A stretch of DNA of 41,516 nt, from contig NZ_LSFI01000023.1 of assembly GCF_001642325.1 (NCBI RefSeq), positions 1 through 41,516 of the forward strand. The letters run 5' to 3'. The first letter of the stretch is position 1. Each line of letters opens with the position of its first letter. A program made the position numbers and the translations under genes. Of the stretch, positions 24,890-31,958 are shown piece after piece. The notes under the pieces are model-generated. The model did not search any database and had not been told where the DNA came from. It saw only the letters and a program-made list of their open reading frames with translations. This DNA comes from Thermodesulfatator autotrophicus. Its GTDB lineage: Bacteria; Desulfobacterota; Thermodesulfobacteria; Thermodesulfobacteriales; Thermodesulfatatoraceae.

Positions 24890-25450
24890 CTCCTGGAAAA
24901 TTTAACGAAAAACTATTAGTCGGCAAGATTTCTGGCCACTTTTATCTGTTCTTGAATACAGAGTTCCATCGCAAAGCAATAGTCGCCGTGGCGAATCTTA
25001 TATCCCTTAACTGGCACTCAGGAGGGATTGTTTTGCCCGAGATTGCTTCGCCACGGTGTGGCTCGCAATGACTCCCCCTATTTGTCACTGCAAGGAGGCC
25101 GTAAGACCGACGAAGCAGTCTCAGAGATTGCCGGGTTGAGATCGCTTCGGCCTCTGACGGCCTTTCAATGTCTGAGCCGTGTTACTGCGAGAAGGCCGTA
25201 GAGCCGACGAGCTCTACCGGGTCATTGCGAGGAGCGCAAAGCGCGACGAAGTGACCTACCGGGTCATTACGAGGAGCGCAAAGCGCGACGAAGTGACCTA
25301 CCAGATCGCCGCGGCACCGATAGTGCCTTGCAACAAAGATTGCTTCGCTCCGCTCGCCATGACATAGCCAAAGTTCTATTATGTCCGGGATTAATAAACT
25401 GTATCCAAAAGCCTGCTTGCCAGCGTGAAAATATAAAAGTTTAGCCTTTT
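24890..25450. repeat. Gene-free stretch filled with a degenerate palindromic interspersed repeat, including a 42-bp tandem pair
   Basis: No real gene here; a 62-aa open frame at 25179-25367 lies wholly in repeats. Units of the form GTCATTGCGAGGAGCG...CGACGAAGCAATCTC recur in both orientations: about 25039-25072 (inverted), 25084-25122, 25124-25170, 25181-25218, 25221-25256, 25263-25298, 25337-25365 (inverted). Within it a 42-bp unit (CTACCGGGTCATTGCGAGGA then GCGCAAAGCGCGACGAAGTGAC) occurs twice in tandem at 25214-25255 and 25256-25297 with one mismatch (G/A). This family of nearly palindromic repeats is widely seen between genes of diverse bacteria. The first ~60 bases also hold the smc promoter region. 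Confidence 0.75.
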
Positions 25451-25867
25451 CTAGAAAGGTAAATCTTCTTCAGGTGGTGGTTCGTCGATAAAGTCTGTTG
25501 TTCCAGTTCCAGGAGCTGATGGCTCCGAAGAGACTTCATCACGGCGGCCAAGCATTTGCATATTCTGCGCGACAATCTCTGTAACGTAGCGCTTAATGCC
25601 ATCTCGGTCTTCATAAGAGCGAGTCTGAAGTCTCCCTTCTATATAAACCTGGCGACCTTTAGAAAGGTACTCACCACAAATTTCAGCCAGCTTGCCAAAG
25701 GCCACAATACGATGCCATTCAGTTCTTTCCTGGCGCTGGCCATTTTTATCCGTCCAGCGTTCTGAGGTAGCCAACCTGAAAGTGGCCACCGGCTGGCCAT
25801 CAGCGGTATAGCGAATTTCAGGGTCTGCCCCGAGGCGGCCAATAAGAATTACCTTGTTTACACTCAT
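25451..25867 (-). CDS. ssb: Single-stranded DNA-binding protein
   Basis: OB-fold ssDNA-binding protein for replication and repair. The 138-aa product begins [80 protein letters not shown], then a flexible Gly/Pro/Ser linker and the acidic tip E-E-D-L-P-F that recruits partner proteins. Its position, away from rpsF-rpsR, is noted above. It is preceded by the yjbQ gene and is probably co-transcribed with it (gap of 15 bases). Confidence 0.96.
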   Translation of the reverse strand: MSVNKVILIGRLGADPEIRYTADGQPVATFRLATSERWTDKNGQRQERTEWHRIVAFGKLAEICGEYLSKGRQVYIEGRLQTRSYEDRDGIKRYVTEIVAQNMQMLGRRDEVSSEPSAPGTGTTDFIDEPPPEEDLPF

Positions 25868-25882
25868 AGAACTCTCCCTAAA

Positions 25883-26278
25883 TTATTTGTCCTCCATAAC
25901 TTTAACATAAATTTTGCGGGTACGCGGCCCGTCGTATTCGGCAAAAAATATGCGCTGCCAGGTACCAAGGGCGAGTTTACCATTTTCCACAAAAACAAAA
26001 GTCCCCGGGCCAGTTAAAACAGCCTTTACGTGAGCTGGAGAATTACCTTCTAGATGTTTATAGGAAAACTTCCAGGGCACGAAATGATTCAAAACCGAGA
26101 TTACATCATCAGCTACCGCAGGATCTGCCCCTTCGTTGATTACAATGCCACCGGTGGTGTGCGGACAATAAAGAAAACAAATGCCACTTTCTACCCCGGT
26201 AACCAGAGGGGCTACTTTATCAGTAATATCAACTAGTTCTGTTTGTCGGTTGGTTTTAATGGTAATGGTTTTTATCAT
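25883..26278 (-). CDS. YjbQ/UPF0047 family (secondary thiamine-phosphate synthase-like) protein
   Basis: A 131-aa protein of the YjbQ family: GICFLYCPHTTGGIVINEGADPAVADDVISVLNHFVP, YKHLEGNSPAHVKAVLTGPG and LALGTWQRIFFAEYDGPRTRKIYVKVM match the conserved HTT, EGNS-H and GTWQ-IFF-EFDGPR motifs. E. coli YjbQ has weak thiamine-phosphate synthase activity, but the main role is uncertain. The ATG at 26278 is chosen over an upstream in-frame start (26425) that reads into repeat DNA. Confidence 0.9.
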   Translation of the reverse strand: MIKTITIKTNRQTELVDITDKVAPLVTGVESGICFLYCPHTTGGIVINEGADPAVADDVISVLNHFVPWKFSYKHLEGNSPAHVKAVLTGPGTFVFVENGKLALGTWQRIFFAEYDGPRTRKIYVKVMEDK

Positions 26279-26563
26279 GGTGAACCCCCTTCTGAGGATT
26301 GCAAGAGATCTTTGCAAAATATTTTCTGAAACTGCTTCGCCTGTCCCGAGCGAAGTGAGTGATCTCCTCGCAGTGACAACAGGGGAATATGCTCCTCGCA
26401 TGACCAACGGGTACATTGAAAACAACTCTCTCTACCTCGTCTTCGCAAGCCCCTGCTTCCGTCATTGTGAACCACGAAGTGGCGAAGCAATCCCTCTCCG
26501 AGGCGACACCGTCGCCGTGGCGATCTCAATCTATGTCTAAAATTTACGACGGATTTTAGTCTT
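26279..26563. repeat. Intergenic stretch with two more copies of the palindromic repeat family
   Basis: No gene is supportable. Repeat-like units lie at about 26331-26378 (CTGCTTCGCC...GATCTCCTCGCAGTGAC) and 26460-26530 (GTCATTGTGAACCACGAAGTGGCGAAGCAATCCC... and an inverted GTCGCCGTGGCGATCTC). Near the yjbQ start a short symmetrical motif TTGCAA-N7-TTGCAA (26299-26317) could be an operator, but this is weak. The region must also contain the yjbQ promoter. Confidence 0.6.
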
Positions 26564-27781
26564 TTAAGGTTTTACCACTATTTTTAAGAACCGCTTCTTC
26601 CCCACGCGTAAAACATAATCCTGGCCGTTTTTTAAAGTAATATCTTCTTCTTGCACCTTTTGACCGTCAAGGTGCACCCCCCCCTGGGAAATAAGCCGTC
26701 TCGCCTCAGAAGTGCTTTTAGCAAGGCCGTGTTCTTTTAAAAACCGAGGAAGCCAGATATTTCCAGACTCTACTTCTACCTGAGGGATATCTTCAGGGAG
26801 CCCGCCTTTGGCAAAGACCTTTTCAAACTCCTGGGCGGCTTTTTCCGCCGCTTCTTCTGAGTGAAATTGGGCTACAATTATTTTGGCAAGTTTAACTTTC
26901 AAGTCTTTAGGATTAACCCTGCCTGAAGAAGCTTCTTCCTTCCATTTGGCAATTTGTTCCAGGGGGATATCGGTCAATAATTCGTAGTAACGCCACATGA
27001 GTTCATCACTTATAGACATGACTTTGCCGAACATTTCCTGAGGAGGTTCAGTAATGCCAATATAATTACCAAGGGATTTACTCATTTTCTGAACGCCATC
27101 AAGCCCCTCAAGAATTGGTACAGTCATCACTACCTGGGGCTCCTGGCCATACTCCCGCTGAATATCCCGCCCAACCAGAAGATTAAAGAGCTGGTCTGTG
27201 CCGCCAAGCTCAACATCAGCTTCCAGGGCTACCGAATCATAAGCCTGAATCAAAGGGTAAATCAGTTCGTGAATAGCAATGGGGCGATGAGACTCAAAAC
27301 GTTTTTTAAAATCTTCCCGCTCAAGCATACGAGCCACGGTATATTTAGCACAAAGCCGAATGAAGTCTTCCGCGGTGAATTTAGACATCCACTGACTATT
27401 GAAGACCACTCTGGTCTTTTCTGGATCAAGAATTTTAAATACCTGGGCCTCATAGGTTTTGGCATTTTCTAAAACCTGTTCCCTAGAAAGCGGAGGCCTT
27501 GTTTCTGAACGGCCTGAAGGGTCACCAATCATAGCGGTAAAATCACCGATGAGAAAATAAACTTCATGGCCAAGGTCCTGAAAATGGCGCATCTTGCGCA
27601 AAAGCACAGTGTGCCCTAAATGCAGGTCAGGGGCAGTAGGGTCAAACCCGGCCTTTATTTTGAGAGGTTTACCTGTTTTTTCCGCACGCTTGAGTTTTTC
27701 AAGCAATTCTTTTTCATCTATAATATCTACGGTACCACGTTTCAGATAAGCAAGTTGCTCTTCAGGTGTCATCCTGGGCAC
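26564..27781 (-). CDS. tyrS: Tyrosine--tRNA ligase
   Basis: Class I aminoacyl-tRNA synthetase. The 405-aa enzyme has [18 protein letters not shown] (HIGH-type HLGH), [52 protein letters not shown] (KMSKS) and a C-terminal S4 domain ([16 protein letters not shown]) for tRNA binding. This length and the gap pattern fit the TyrZ-like bacterial subtype. The likely start is GTG at 27781, with AGGAGG five bases upstream, rather than the ATG nine bases later. Monocistronic, with hypE upstream in the same direction. Confidence 0.96.
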   Translation of the reverse strand: MPRMTPEEQLAYLKRGTVDIIDEKELLEKLKRAEKTGKPLKIKAGFDPTAPDLHLGHTVLLRKMRHFQDLGHEVYFLIGDFTAMIGDPSGRSETRPPLSREQVLENAKTYEAQVFKILDPEKTRVVFNSQWMSKFTAEDFIRLCAKYTVARMLEREDFKKRFESHRPIAIHELIYPLIQAYDSVALEADVELGGTDQLFNLLVGRDIQREYGQEPQVVMTVPILEGLDGVQKMSKSLGNYIGITEPPQEMFGKVMSISDELMWRYYELLTDIPLEQIAKWKEEASSGRVNPKDLKVKLAKIIVAQFHSEEAAEKAAQEFEKVFAKGGLPEDIPQVEVESGNIWLPRFLKEHGLAKSTSEARRLISQGGVHLDGQKVQEEDITLKNGQDYVLRVGKKRFLKIVVKP

Positions 27782-27843
27782 AGTTTCCTCCTGCTAAAAA
27801 ATTAGGTTAAAAACATAGCGCAAGCTAGATGACTTGCAAGGAT

Positions 27844-28845
27844 TTAACAAATCCGCGGCAAAGGTTCACCGCTTAAAGGCGGCACCGGGCGTGTTCCGCC
27901 ATAAATTGTTTTAAGATAAAGGCCTTTGGGCTCAGAAAGAACTTCTCCAATTACGGCTGTTTCCCGGGTTTCAGGAAATCCTTGCAAAAAAGCCTTAATT
28001 TCTTCAGCAGCTCCTGGTTCACATGCCAGAACAAAGCGCCCTTCACAGGCAAGGTAAAGTGGGTCAAGGCCAAGAATCTCAGAACCAGCTTTTACCTGCG
28101 GCCTTATGGGGATAGCTTCTTCTTCAAGAAAAATCCCCACTTGAGCCGCCTCACAAAATTCATGAAGCACTGAAGCCAGGCCCCCTCTGGTGGGGTCACG
28201 CAGGGCCTTTATCTCAGCAGGAAATTGAGACAACAACTCAAAAACCACGTGGTTTAAGGCCTGAGAATCGCTTTCAAGGCCTTCAAGGCCTAAATTTTCT
28301 CGTGAAGCCAAAATGGTAAGGCCGTGATCAGCAATGGGACCTGAGACCAGAATTCTATCTCCTGGGCTGATGTTTTCAGGCAAAAGTTTTATCCCTTCGG
28401 GGATTAGCCCCAAACCACTGGTGTTTATAAAAATTTTATCTCCCTTGCCCCGGGGAACAACTTTGGTATCACCACAAATGATTTTTACCCCGGCCTTCAG
28501 AGCAGCCCGGGCCATAGAAGCTACTACCTGTTTCAAATCAGCCAGTGGTAGCCCTTCTTCCAGGATAAAAGCGGCTGAAAGATAAAGGGGTCTGGCCCCC
28601 ACCATAGCAAGGTCATTAACTGTGCCGTGCACCGCAAGGGACCCTATATCCCCTCCAGGGAAAAAGATTGGGTCAACTACGAAGCTATCCGTAGTAAAAG
28701 CAAGCCTTTCCCTGGAAAGGGTAAGCATAGCAGCGTCAAGCATGGGTACTTCCCTAAAATGAGGCCAGAAGACCTCTTCAAGAAGCCTTTGTGAGGCCTT
28801 GCCCCCGCTTCCATGTTCTAAAAGGATAATTTCGTCTATTCCCAT
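27844..28845 (-). CDS. hypE: Hydrogenase maturation protein HypE
   Basis: Dehydrates the carbamoyl group on its own C-terminal Cys to a thiocyanate, the CN donor of the NiFe cofactor (with HypF). The 333-aa product has LLEHGSGGKASQRLLEEVF, FTTDSFVVDPIFFPGGDIGSLAVHGTVNDLAMVGARPLYLSA, GDTKVVPRGKGDKIFINTSGLG, LRDPTRGGLASVLHEF and the characteristic C-terminal L-P-R-I-C with the acceptor Cys as last residue. This excludes SelD, a distant relative. It overlaps the end of amrS by ten bases. No hydrogenase structural gene is in the window. Confidence 0.95.
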   Translation of the reverse strand: MGIDEIILLEHGSGGKASQRLLEEVFWPHFREVPMLDAAMLTLSRERLAFTTDSFVVDPIFFPGGDIGSLAVHGTVNDLAMVGARPLYLSAAFILEEGLPLADLKQVVASMARAALKAGVKIICGDTKVVPRGKGDKIFINTSGLGLIPEGIKLLPENISPGDRILVSGPIADHGLTILASRENLGLEGLESDSQALNHVVFELLSQFPAEIKALRDPTRGGLASVLHEFCEAAQVGIFLEEEAIPIRPQVKAGSEILGLDPLYLACEGRFVLACEPGAAEEIKAFLQGFPETRETAVIGEVLSEPKGLYLKTIYGGTRPVPPLSGEPLPRIC

Positions 28846-29852
28846 ACGCCGTCTATTTTTGCTCCGCAGGAAGGGCAGGTTCCTTCAGGAGTTATTTTAA
28901 AGCCGTGTATCATAAAGCCGTAGCGCTCAATGAGAAGTTCTCCACAGTGCCAGCAATAAGTATTTTCAGCCTCAAGACCTGGCACATTTCCCGTATATAC
29001 ATACTTCAATCCTTCCTTTTTGCCAATCTCATAGGCCGTCTTTAAGGTTTCAACTGGAGTAGGTGGCCTGGTAAGAAGCTTATAAGTAGGATAAAAACGG
29101 GTTACATGCCAGGGAGTCTCTGACCCAAGCTCATCTCTTATAAAACAGGCAATGTCTTTTAGTTCAGCAGGATCATCATTTTCTCCAGGGATAATCAGCG
29201 TAGTAACTTCCAGCCATACACCCTGGCTTTTCAAGTGCTTTAAAGTTTCAAGTACTGGAGCCAGGCGGGCTTTACAATGCTTGCGATAAAATTCGTCTCG
29301 AAAGGCCTTAAGATCAATATTGGCCGCGTGTAAGTCTGGATAAATCAAATCAAGGGCTTCTTTAGTCATGTAACCATTTGAAACAAAAACGTTTTTGAGT
29401 CCTTTTTGAGAGGCCAATCTGGCACAATCAAGAGCAAACTCAAAAAAGATGGTGGGTTCATTGTAGGTGTATGAAATCGTCTGACAGGCTGTTGCCAGAG
29501 CCGCTTCTACCACCCCTTCAGGGGTGGCTGTTTCACCAACAACCTTGCCTTCCAGGCGTGGGTATTGTGAAATTTCATAATTCTGGCAGAAGTCACACTG
29601 GAAATTACAGCCTACGGTGCCAATAGAAAAACTCCTTGAGCCTGGCAAAAAGTGAAAAAGGGGTTTCTTTTCTATAGGGTCCACGTGTTTAGCAATTATT
29701 TTCCCATAAACTAAGGTGTAAAGAACGCCGTTTTCATTCAAGCGCACGTGGCATATTCCGTATTTACCGGGCTGAATATGACAGTGATGATTACAGAGAT
29801 TACATTTTACGCTTTTATCAGGAAGTTTTTCGTAAAGAATGGCTTCACGCAT
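28836..29852 (-). CDS. amrS: AmmeMemoRadiSam system radical SAM enzyme (AmrS)
   Basis: The 338-aa protein has VKCNLCNHHCHIQPGKYGICHVR at the N-terminus, the radical-SAM motif GCNFQCDFCQNYEIS (CxxxCxxC), TYNEPTIFFEFALD, VFVSNGYMTKEAL, NIDLKAFRDEFYRKHCKA, and a C-terminal zinc-finger-like CWHCGELLIERYGF...CPSCGAKIDG (two CxxC). These match AmrS, formerly 'PflA-like'. The ATG at 29852, with GAGGAGGGGG upstream, is chosen; the longer frame up to 30047 begins in repeat DNA. It overlaps hypE, a pairing suggesting co-expression. The enzyme's substrate remains unknown; the MEMO/AMMECR1 partner proteins are not in the window. Confidence 0.9.
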   Translation of the reverse strand: MREAILYEKLPDKSVKCNLCNHHCHIQPGKYGICHVRLNENGVLYTLVYGKIIAKHVDPIEKKPLFHFLPGSRSFSIGTVGCNFQCDFCQNYEISQYPRLEGKVVGETATPEGVVEAALATACQTISYTYNEPTIFFEFALDCARLASQKGLKNVFVSNGYMTKEALDLIYPDLHAANIDLKAFRDEFYRKHCKARLAPVLETLKHLKSQGVWLEVTTLIIPGENDDPAELKDIACFIRDELGSETPWHVTRFYPTYKLLTRPPTPVETLKTAYEIGKKEGLKYVYTGNVPGLEAENTYCWHCGELLIERYGFMIHGFKITPEGTCPSCGAKIDGVWE

Positions 29853-29987
29853 ATATCCCCCTCCTCGCTCCTTTATTTTCAAGTTAGACATTAAACAGCT
29901 TTTGTAAACCGGAAAAAATAGACTTTGAAGCTTAAAAAACTCAATAAAGTTATTAATGAGAGCGTAAAACAGATGATAATTTGGGTT

Positions 29988-30026
29988 GTCATTGCAAGCG
30001 AGCCAATGGCAAGCGAAGCAATCTCT
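29988..30026. repeat. Palindromic interspersed repeat, single copy
   Basis: GTCATTGCAAGCGAGCCAAT followed by GGCAAGCGAAGCAATCTC matches the family clustered at 25 kb. It lies between amrS and the tRNA-Thr gene. Confidence 0.65.
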
Positions 30027-30104
30027 TAAGCATGGCTCTCCCTTCACTTCATTTATTGAAATAGAGAAACATAAGTGTTATTTTGTTGAAAGCTATAGAT
30101 CTTA

Positions 30105-30177
30105 GCCGGCGTAGCTCAGCTGGTAGAGCAGCGGATTCGTAATCCGCAGGTCAGGGGTTCAAGTCCCCTCGCCGGCT
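30105..30177 (+). tRNA. tRNA-Thr (anticodon CGT)
   Basis: Acceptor GCCGGCG / CGCCGGC, D-arm GCTC-AGCTGGTA-GAGC, anticodon arm GCGGA-TTCGTAA-TCCGC giving CGT (reads ACG, Thr), T-arm AGGGG-TTCAAGT-CCCCT, discriminator T. CCA is not encoded (TTAA follows), unlike tRNA-Val in this window. The 3' end faces the BREX operon, a common setting for island integration, though I see no second copy of the tRNA end within the window. Confidence 0.92.
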
Positions 30178-30506
30178 TAAATAAAATCAAGAGTTTTAGA
30201 AAAGCGCTTTTCTCTATGATCCAGCTTTCCCTCCCGGCAGCGAAAACGAAAAAAACGATTGAGGTGAACCACCCCGAGTTTGCCGAATATAAAAATCTGT
30301 GGAACTCCTGAAACCCTTTGCCGCTGAGGAAGTACTCACGCCAGGATTCTAGTAATCTTCTATAATGCTTGTGTATCAAAGGATAGCGGTATTTTGTGTG
30401 CCTATTAACTGTCAAACTCCGGAGTTAGGTCAGGCCTGAATAACCCGAGGTGGTTCATTTTTATCATGTAATCACTACTTGCATTGACAAATATGTCTTA
30501 ATTGGT
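30178..30506. other. Gene-free stretch between tRNA-Thr and the BREX operon
   Basis: Holds a 16-bp perfect palindrome AGAAAAGC-GCTTTTCT (30198-30213), possibly terminating the tRNA transcript, and a MITE-like element (30265-30457). A minus-strand open frame covers 30116-30415, but its C-terminal part is the tRNA read backwards and it has no recognisable domain, so I do not call it. The 3' end of brxL is at 30507, with no obvious terminator of its own. Confidence 0.55.
30265..30457. mobile_element. MITE-like element with 16-bp imperfect terminal inverted repeats
   Basis: TGAACCACCCCGAGTT (30265-30280) and AACCCGAGGTGGTTCA (30442-30457) are inverted copies with two mismatches, enclosing 193 bp. 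Near the right end two short palindromes occur: AACTCCGGAGTT (30415-30426) and TCAGGCCTGA (30430-30439). It has no intact transposase; the short minus-strand frame is not convincing. No clear target duplication is seen. It could be a MITE or the remnant of an IS. Confidence 0.5.
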
Positions 30507-31958
30507 TCAAGAAGTACGAATAACAGAAATTTCAGGAAGATCCGGTTTGTATTCCTTACCATCTATAATATTCAATTGCCGCCTTATAATACCGCGCATT
30601 TTAATAGCTGGCTCCAAGCAATATTTACGGAATAAATCACGGTTTATACTTTCTGGTTTAAGAGGTGCGTAAGGCATCAAAAGCTTTAAAAAGCCCGTAG
30701 TAATTTTTTTAATAGCGGTGATATCGCGAGTATCAGCTGTGGGAGAATAGTCTAGTAACTCATCTACAAGGGCTAAGTATCTAACATCACTCCGTAAAAG
30801 ATGCATGATTTCAGAGAAATATTCGGTGTTAAGAGCCCAGCCAAAAGCTTTAAGATTCTCTTTCATCCGGGGAAGCTCCCATCCTTTAATAAACCCGTGA
30901 AAACGGTCAAGAAGAGCTGACTCGTGAAATACCTGAGGCAACTCTTGAAACATATTTTGATAAACATCCATCAATTCTTGTCTTATATTTCCCAAGAGAA
31001 TAAAGCCTGCTTGTGCAGTTCCGTGATAAGTTCCCACCCGGAATTCACCACTTTCAAGGTAACCCTTAAGGGCACCCCTTATTTCTTCTTTGTCAGGAAA
31101 ACTTATGCTTTGTATTTCGTCTAAAGCTATGTAATCATAGCGAGCAATTAATCCAGGCTGTCTTTTCTGAATATCGTAAAAAAGACGGGCTCTGGTAATA
31201 CTTCCTCCGCTAATAAGCCAGCCATATTTACTTATTTGAGAAAATAAATAAGATTTTCCTGTACCTTTAGGGGCCAGTTCTATTAGATTTGCCCTTTTTT
31301 CTACAAAAGGTATAAGACGAGCCAGAAAAAGAAATTTTTGAGGAAGGCTTGCAAAACCCTGGGGGTTATAATCAATGGCTCCTAGTAGAACATCAATCCA
31401 CTCTTCAAAAGAAAATTTAGCTGAAGCTTCCTGAAAATATCTGAGTTCTACGCGATAAGGCCGAAAAGGCTTGAAGTCGGTCATAAAAATGGTGCCCTGC
31501 TCTTTTTTACCTTGAGGTGCGTAAAGACGCCACTCAAGCTCTATCACTCCCCATACTTCTGGATTCTCTAAAAGCAGATCTCGTTTTTCTTTAGCCAAAA
31601 AGGGATCTACAATGGCTTCATACTTTCGCGAAGGGAAACCAAAGTCTGGTAAAGAAAATAACATTTCTCCTGTAGGGACATCTAATTCCAGCCGAACTTT
31701 GGCCAGTATTTTTACACGCTGATATTCTTGAGCCATAGCCTGTTTAAGGCTTTCCCAGGCGGTTTTTGGTGGAAGGTGCTTTTGAATAAAACTTTGTAGG
31801 GTCTCCCAATTTACTTCACCTTTATCGTCGGAAAATTTTTTTATTAACCAATCTCTTAAAAAGCTCGGGATTCCCTGGTTGGCTATATCTTTGTTACGGC
31901 GAGGATCTTTGAAAACTACTGTATCAGCAAAAATATCCTTTAATTTTTCTTCCATCAT
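30507..31958 (-). CDS. brxL: BREX protein BrxL, short form without the Lon protease domain
   Basis: AAA+ ATPase of BREX systems. The 483-aa protein has an N-terminal domain (1-120, EKLKDIFADTVVFKD), then an AAA+ core: Walker A L228-A-P-K-G-T-G-K-S236 and Walker B Y-I-A-L-D280-E281-I-Q. It ends in a helical segment (TAIKKITTGFLKLLMPY...) and lacks the C-terminal Lon-type protease of the long type 1 BrxL (about 680 aa). The short form is, from memory, the version found in type 4 BREX. Its ATG overlaps the pglZ stop (TAATG), so translation is coupled. In BREX, BrxL is essential for defence and forms DNA-binding rings. The last gene of the operon, next to the MITE-like element. Confidence 0.85.
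   Translation of the reverse strand: MMEEKLKDIFADTVVFKDPRRNKDIANQGIPSFLRDWLIKKFSDDKGEVNWETLQSFIQKHLPPKTAWESLKQAMAQEYQRVKILAKVRLELDVPTGEMLFSLPDFGFPSRKYEAIVDPFLAKEKRDLLLENPEVWGVIELEWRLYAPQGKKEQGTIFMTDFKPFRPYRVELRYFQEASAKFSFEEWIDVLLGAIDYNPQGFASLPQKFLFLARLIPFVEKRANLIELAPKGTGKSYLFSQISKYGWLISGGSITRARLFYDIQKRQPGLIARYDYIALDEIQSISFPDKEEIRGALKGYLESGEFRVGTYHGTAQAGFILLGNIRQELMDVYQNMFQELPQVFHESALLDRFHGFIKGWELPRMKENLKAFGWALNTEYFSEIMHLLRSDVRYLALVDELLDYSPTADTRDITAIKKITTGFLKLLMPYAPLKPESINRDLFRKYCLEPAIKMRGIIRRQLNIIDGKEYKPDLPEISVIRTS

Noticed and set aside
25214-25297. The 42-bp tandem repeat as a CRISPR array
   Set aside because: Copies are directly adjacent without spacers, only two, and part of an interspersed palindromic family.
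25179-25367. A 62-aa frame with internal repeats (RSAKRDEVTY twice)
   Set aside because: It arises only from the tandem 42-bp repeat units; no SD or family.
27844-28845. HypE relative as SelD, to support selenocysteine use
   Set aside because: It has the C-terminal PRIC motif and no SelD N-terminal Sec/Cys motif, so it is HypE; SelD must be sought elsewhere.
30116-30415. A 99-aa minus-strand frame over tRNA-Thr and the MITE-like element
   Set aside because: Its C-terminal part is the tRNA read antisense (the familiar GLEPLTCGLRIRCSTS artefact), it has no recognisable domain, and the rest lies in the element's inverted repeat.
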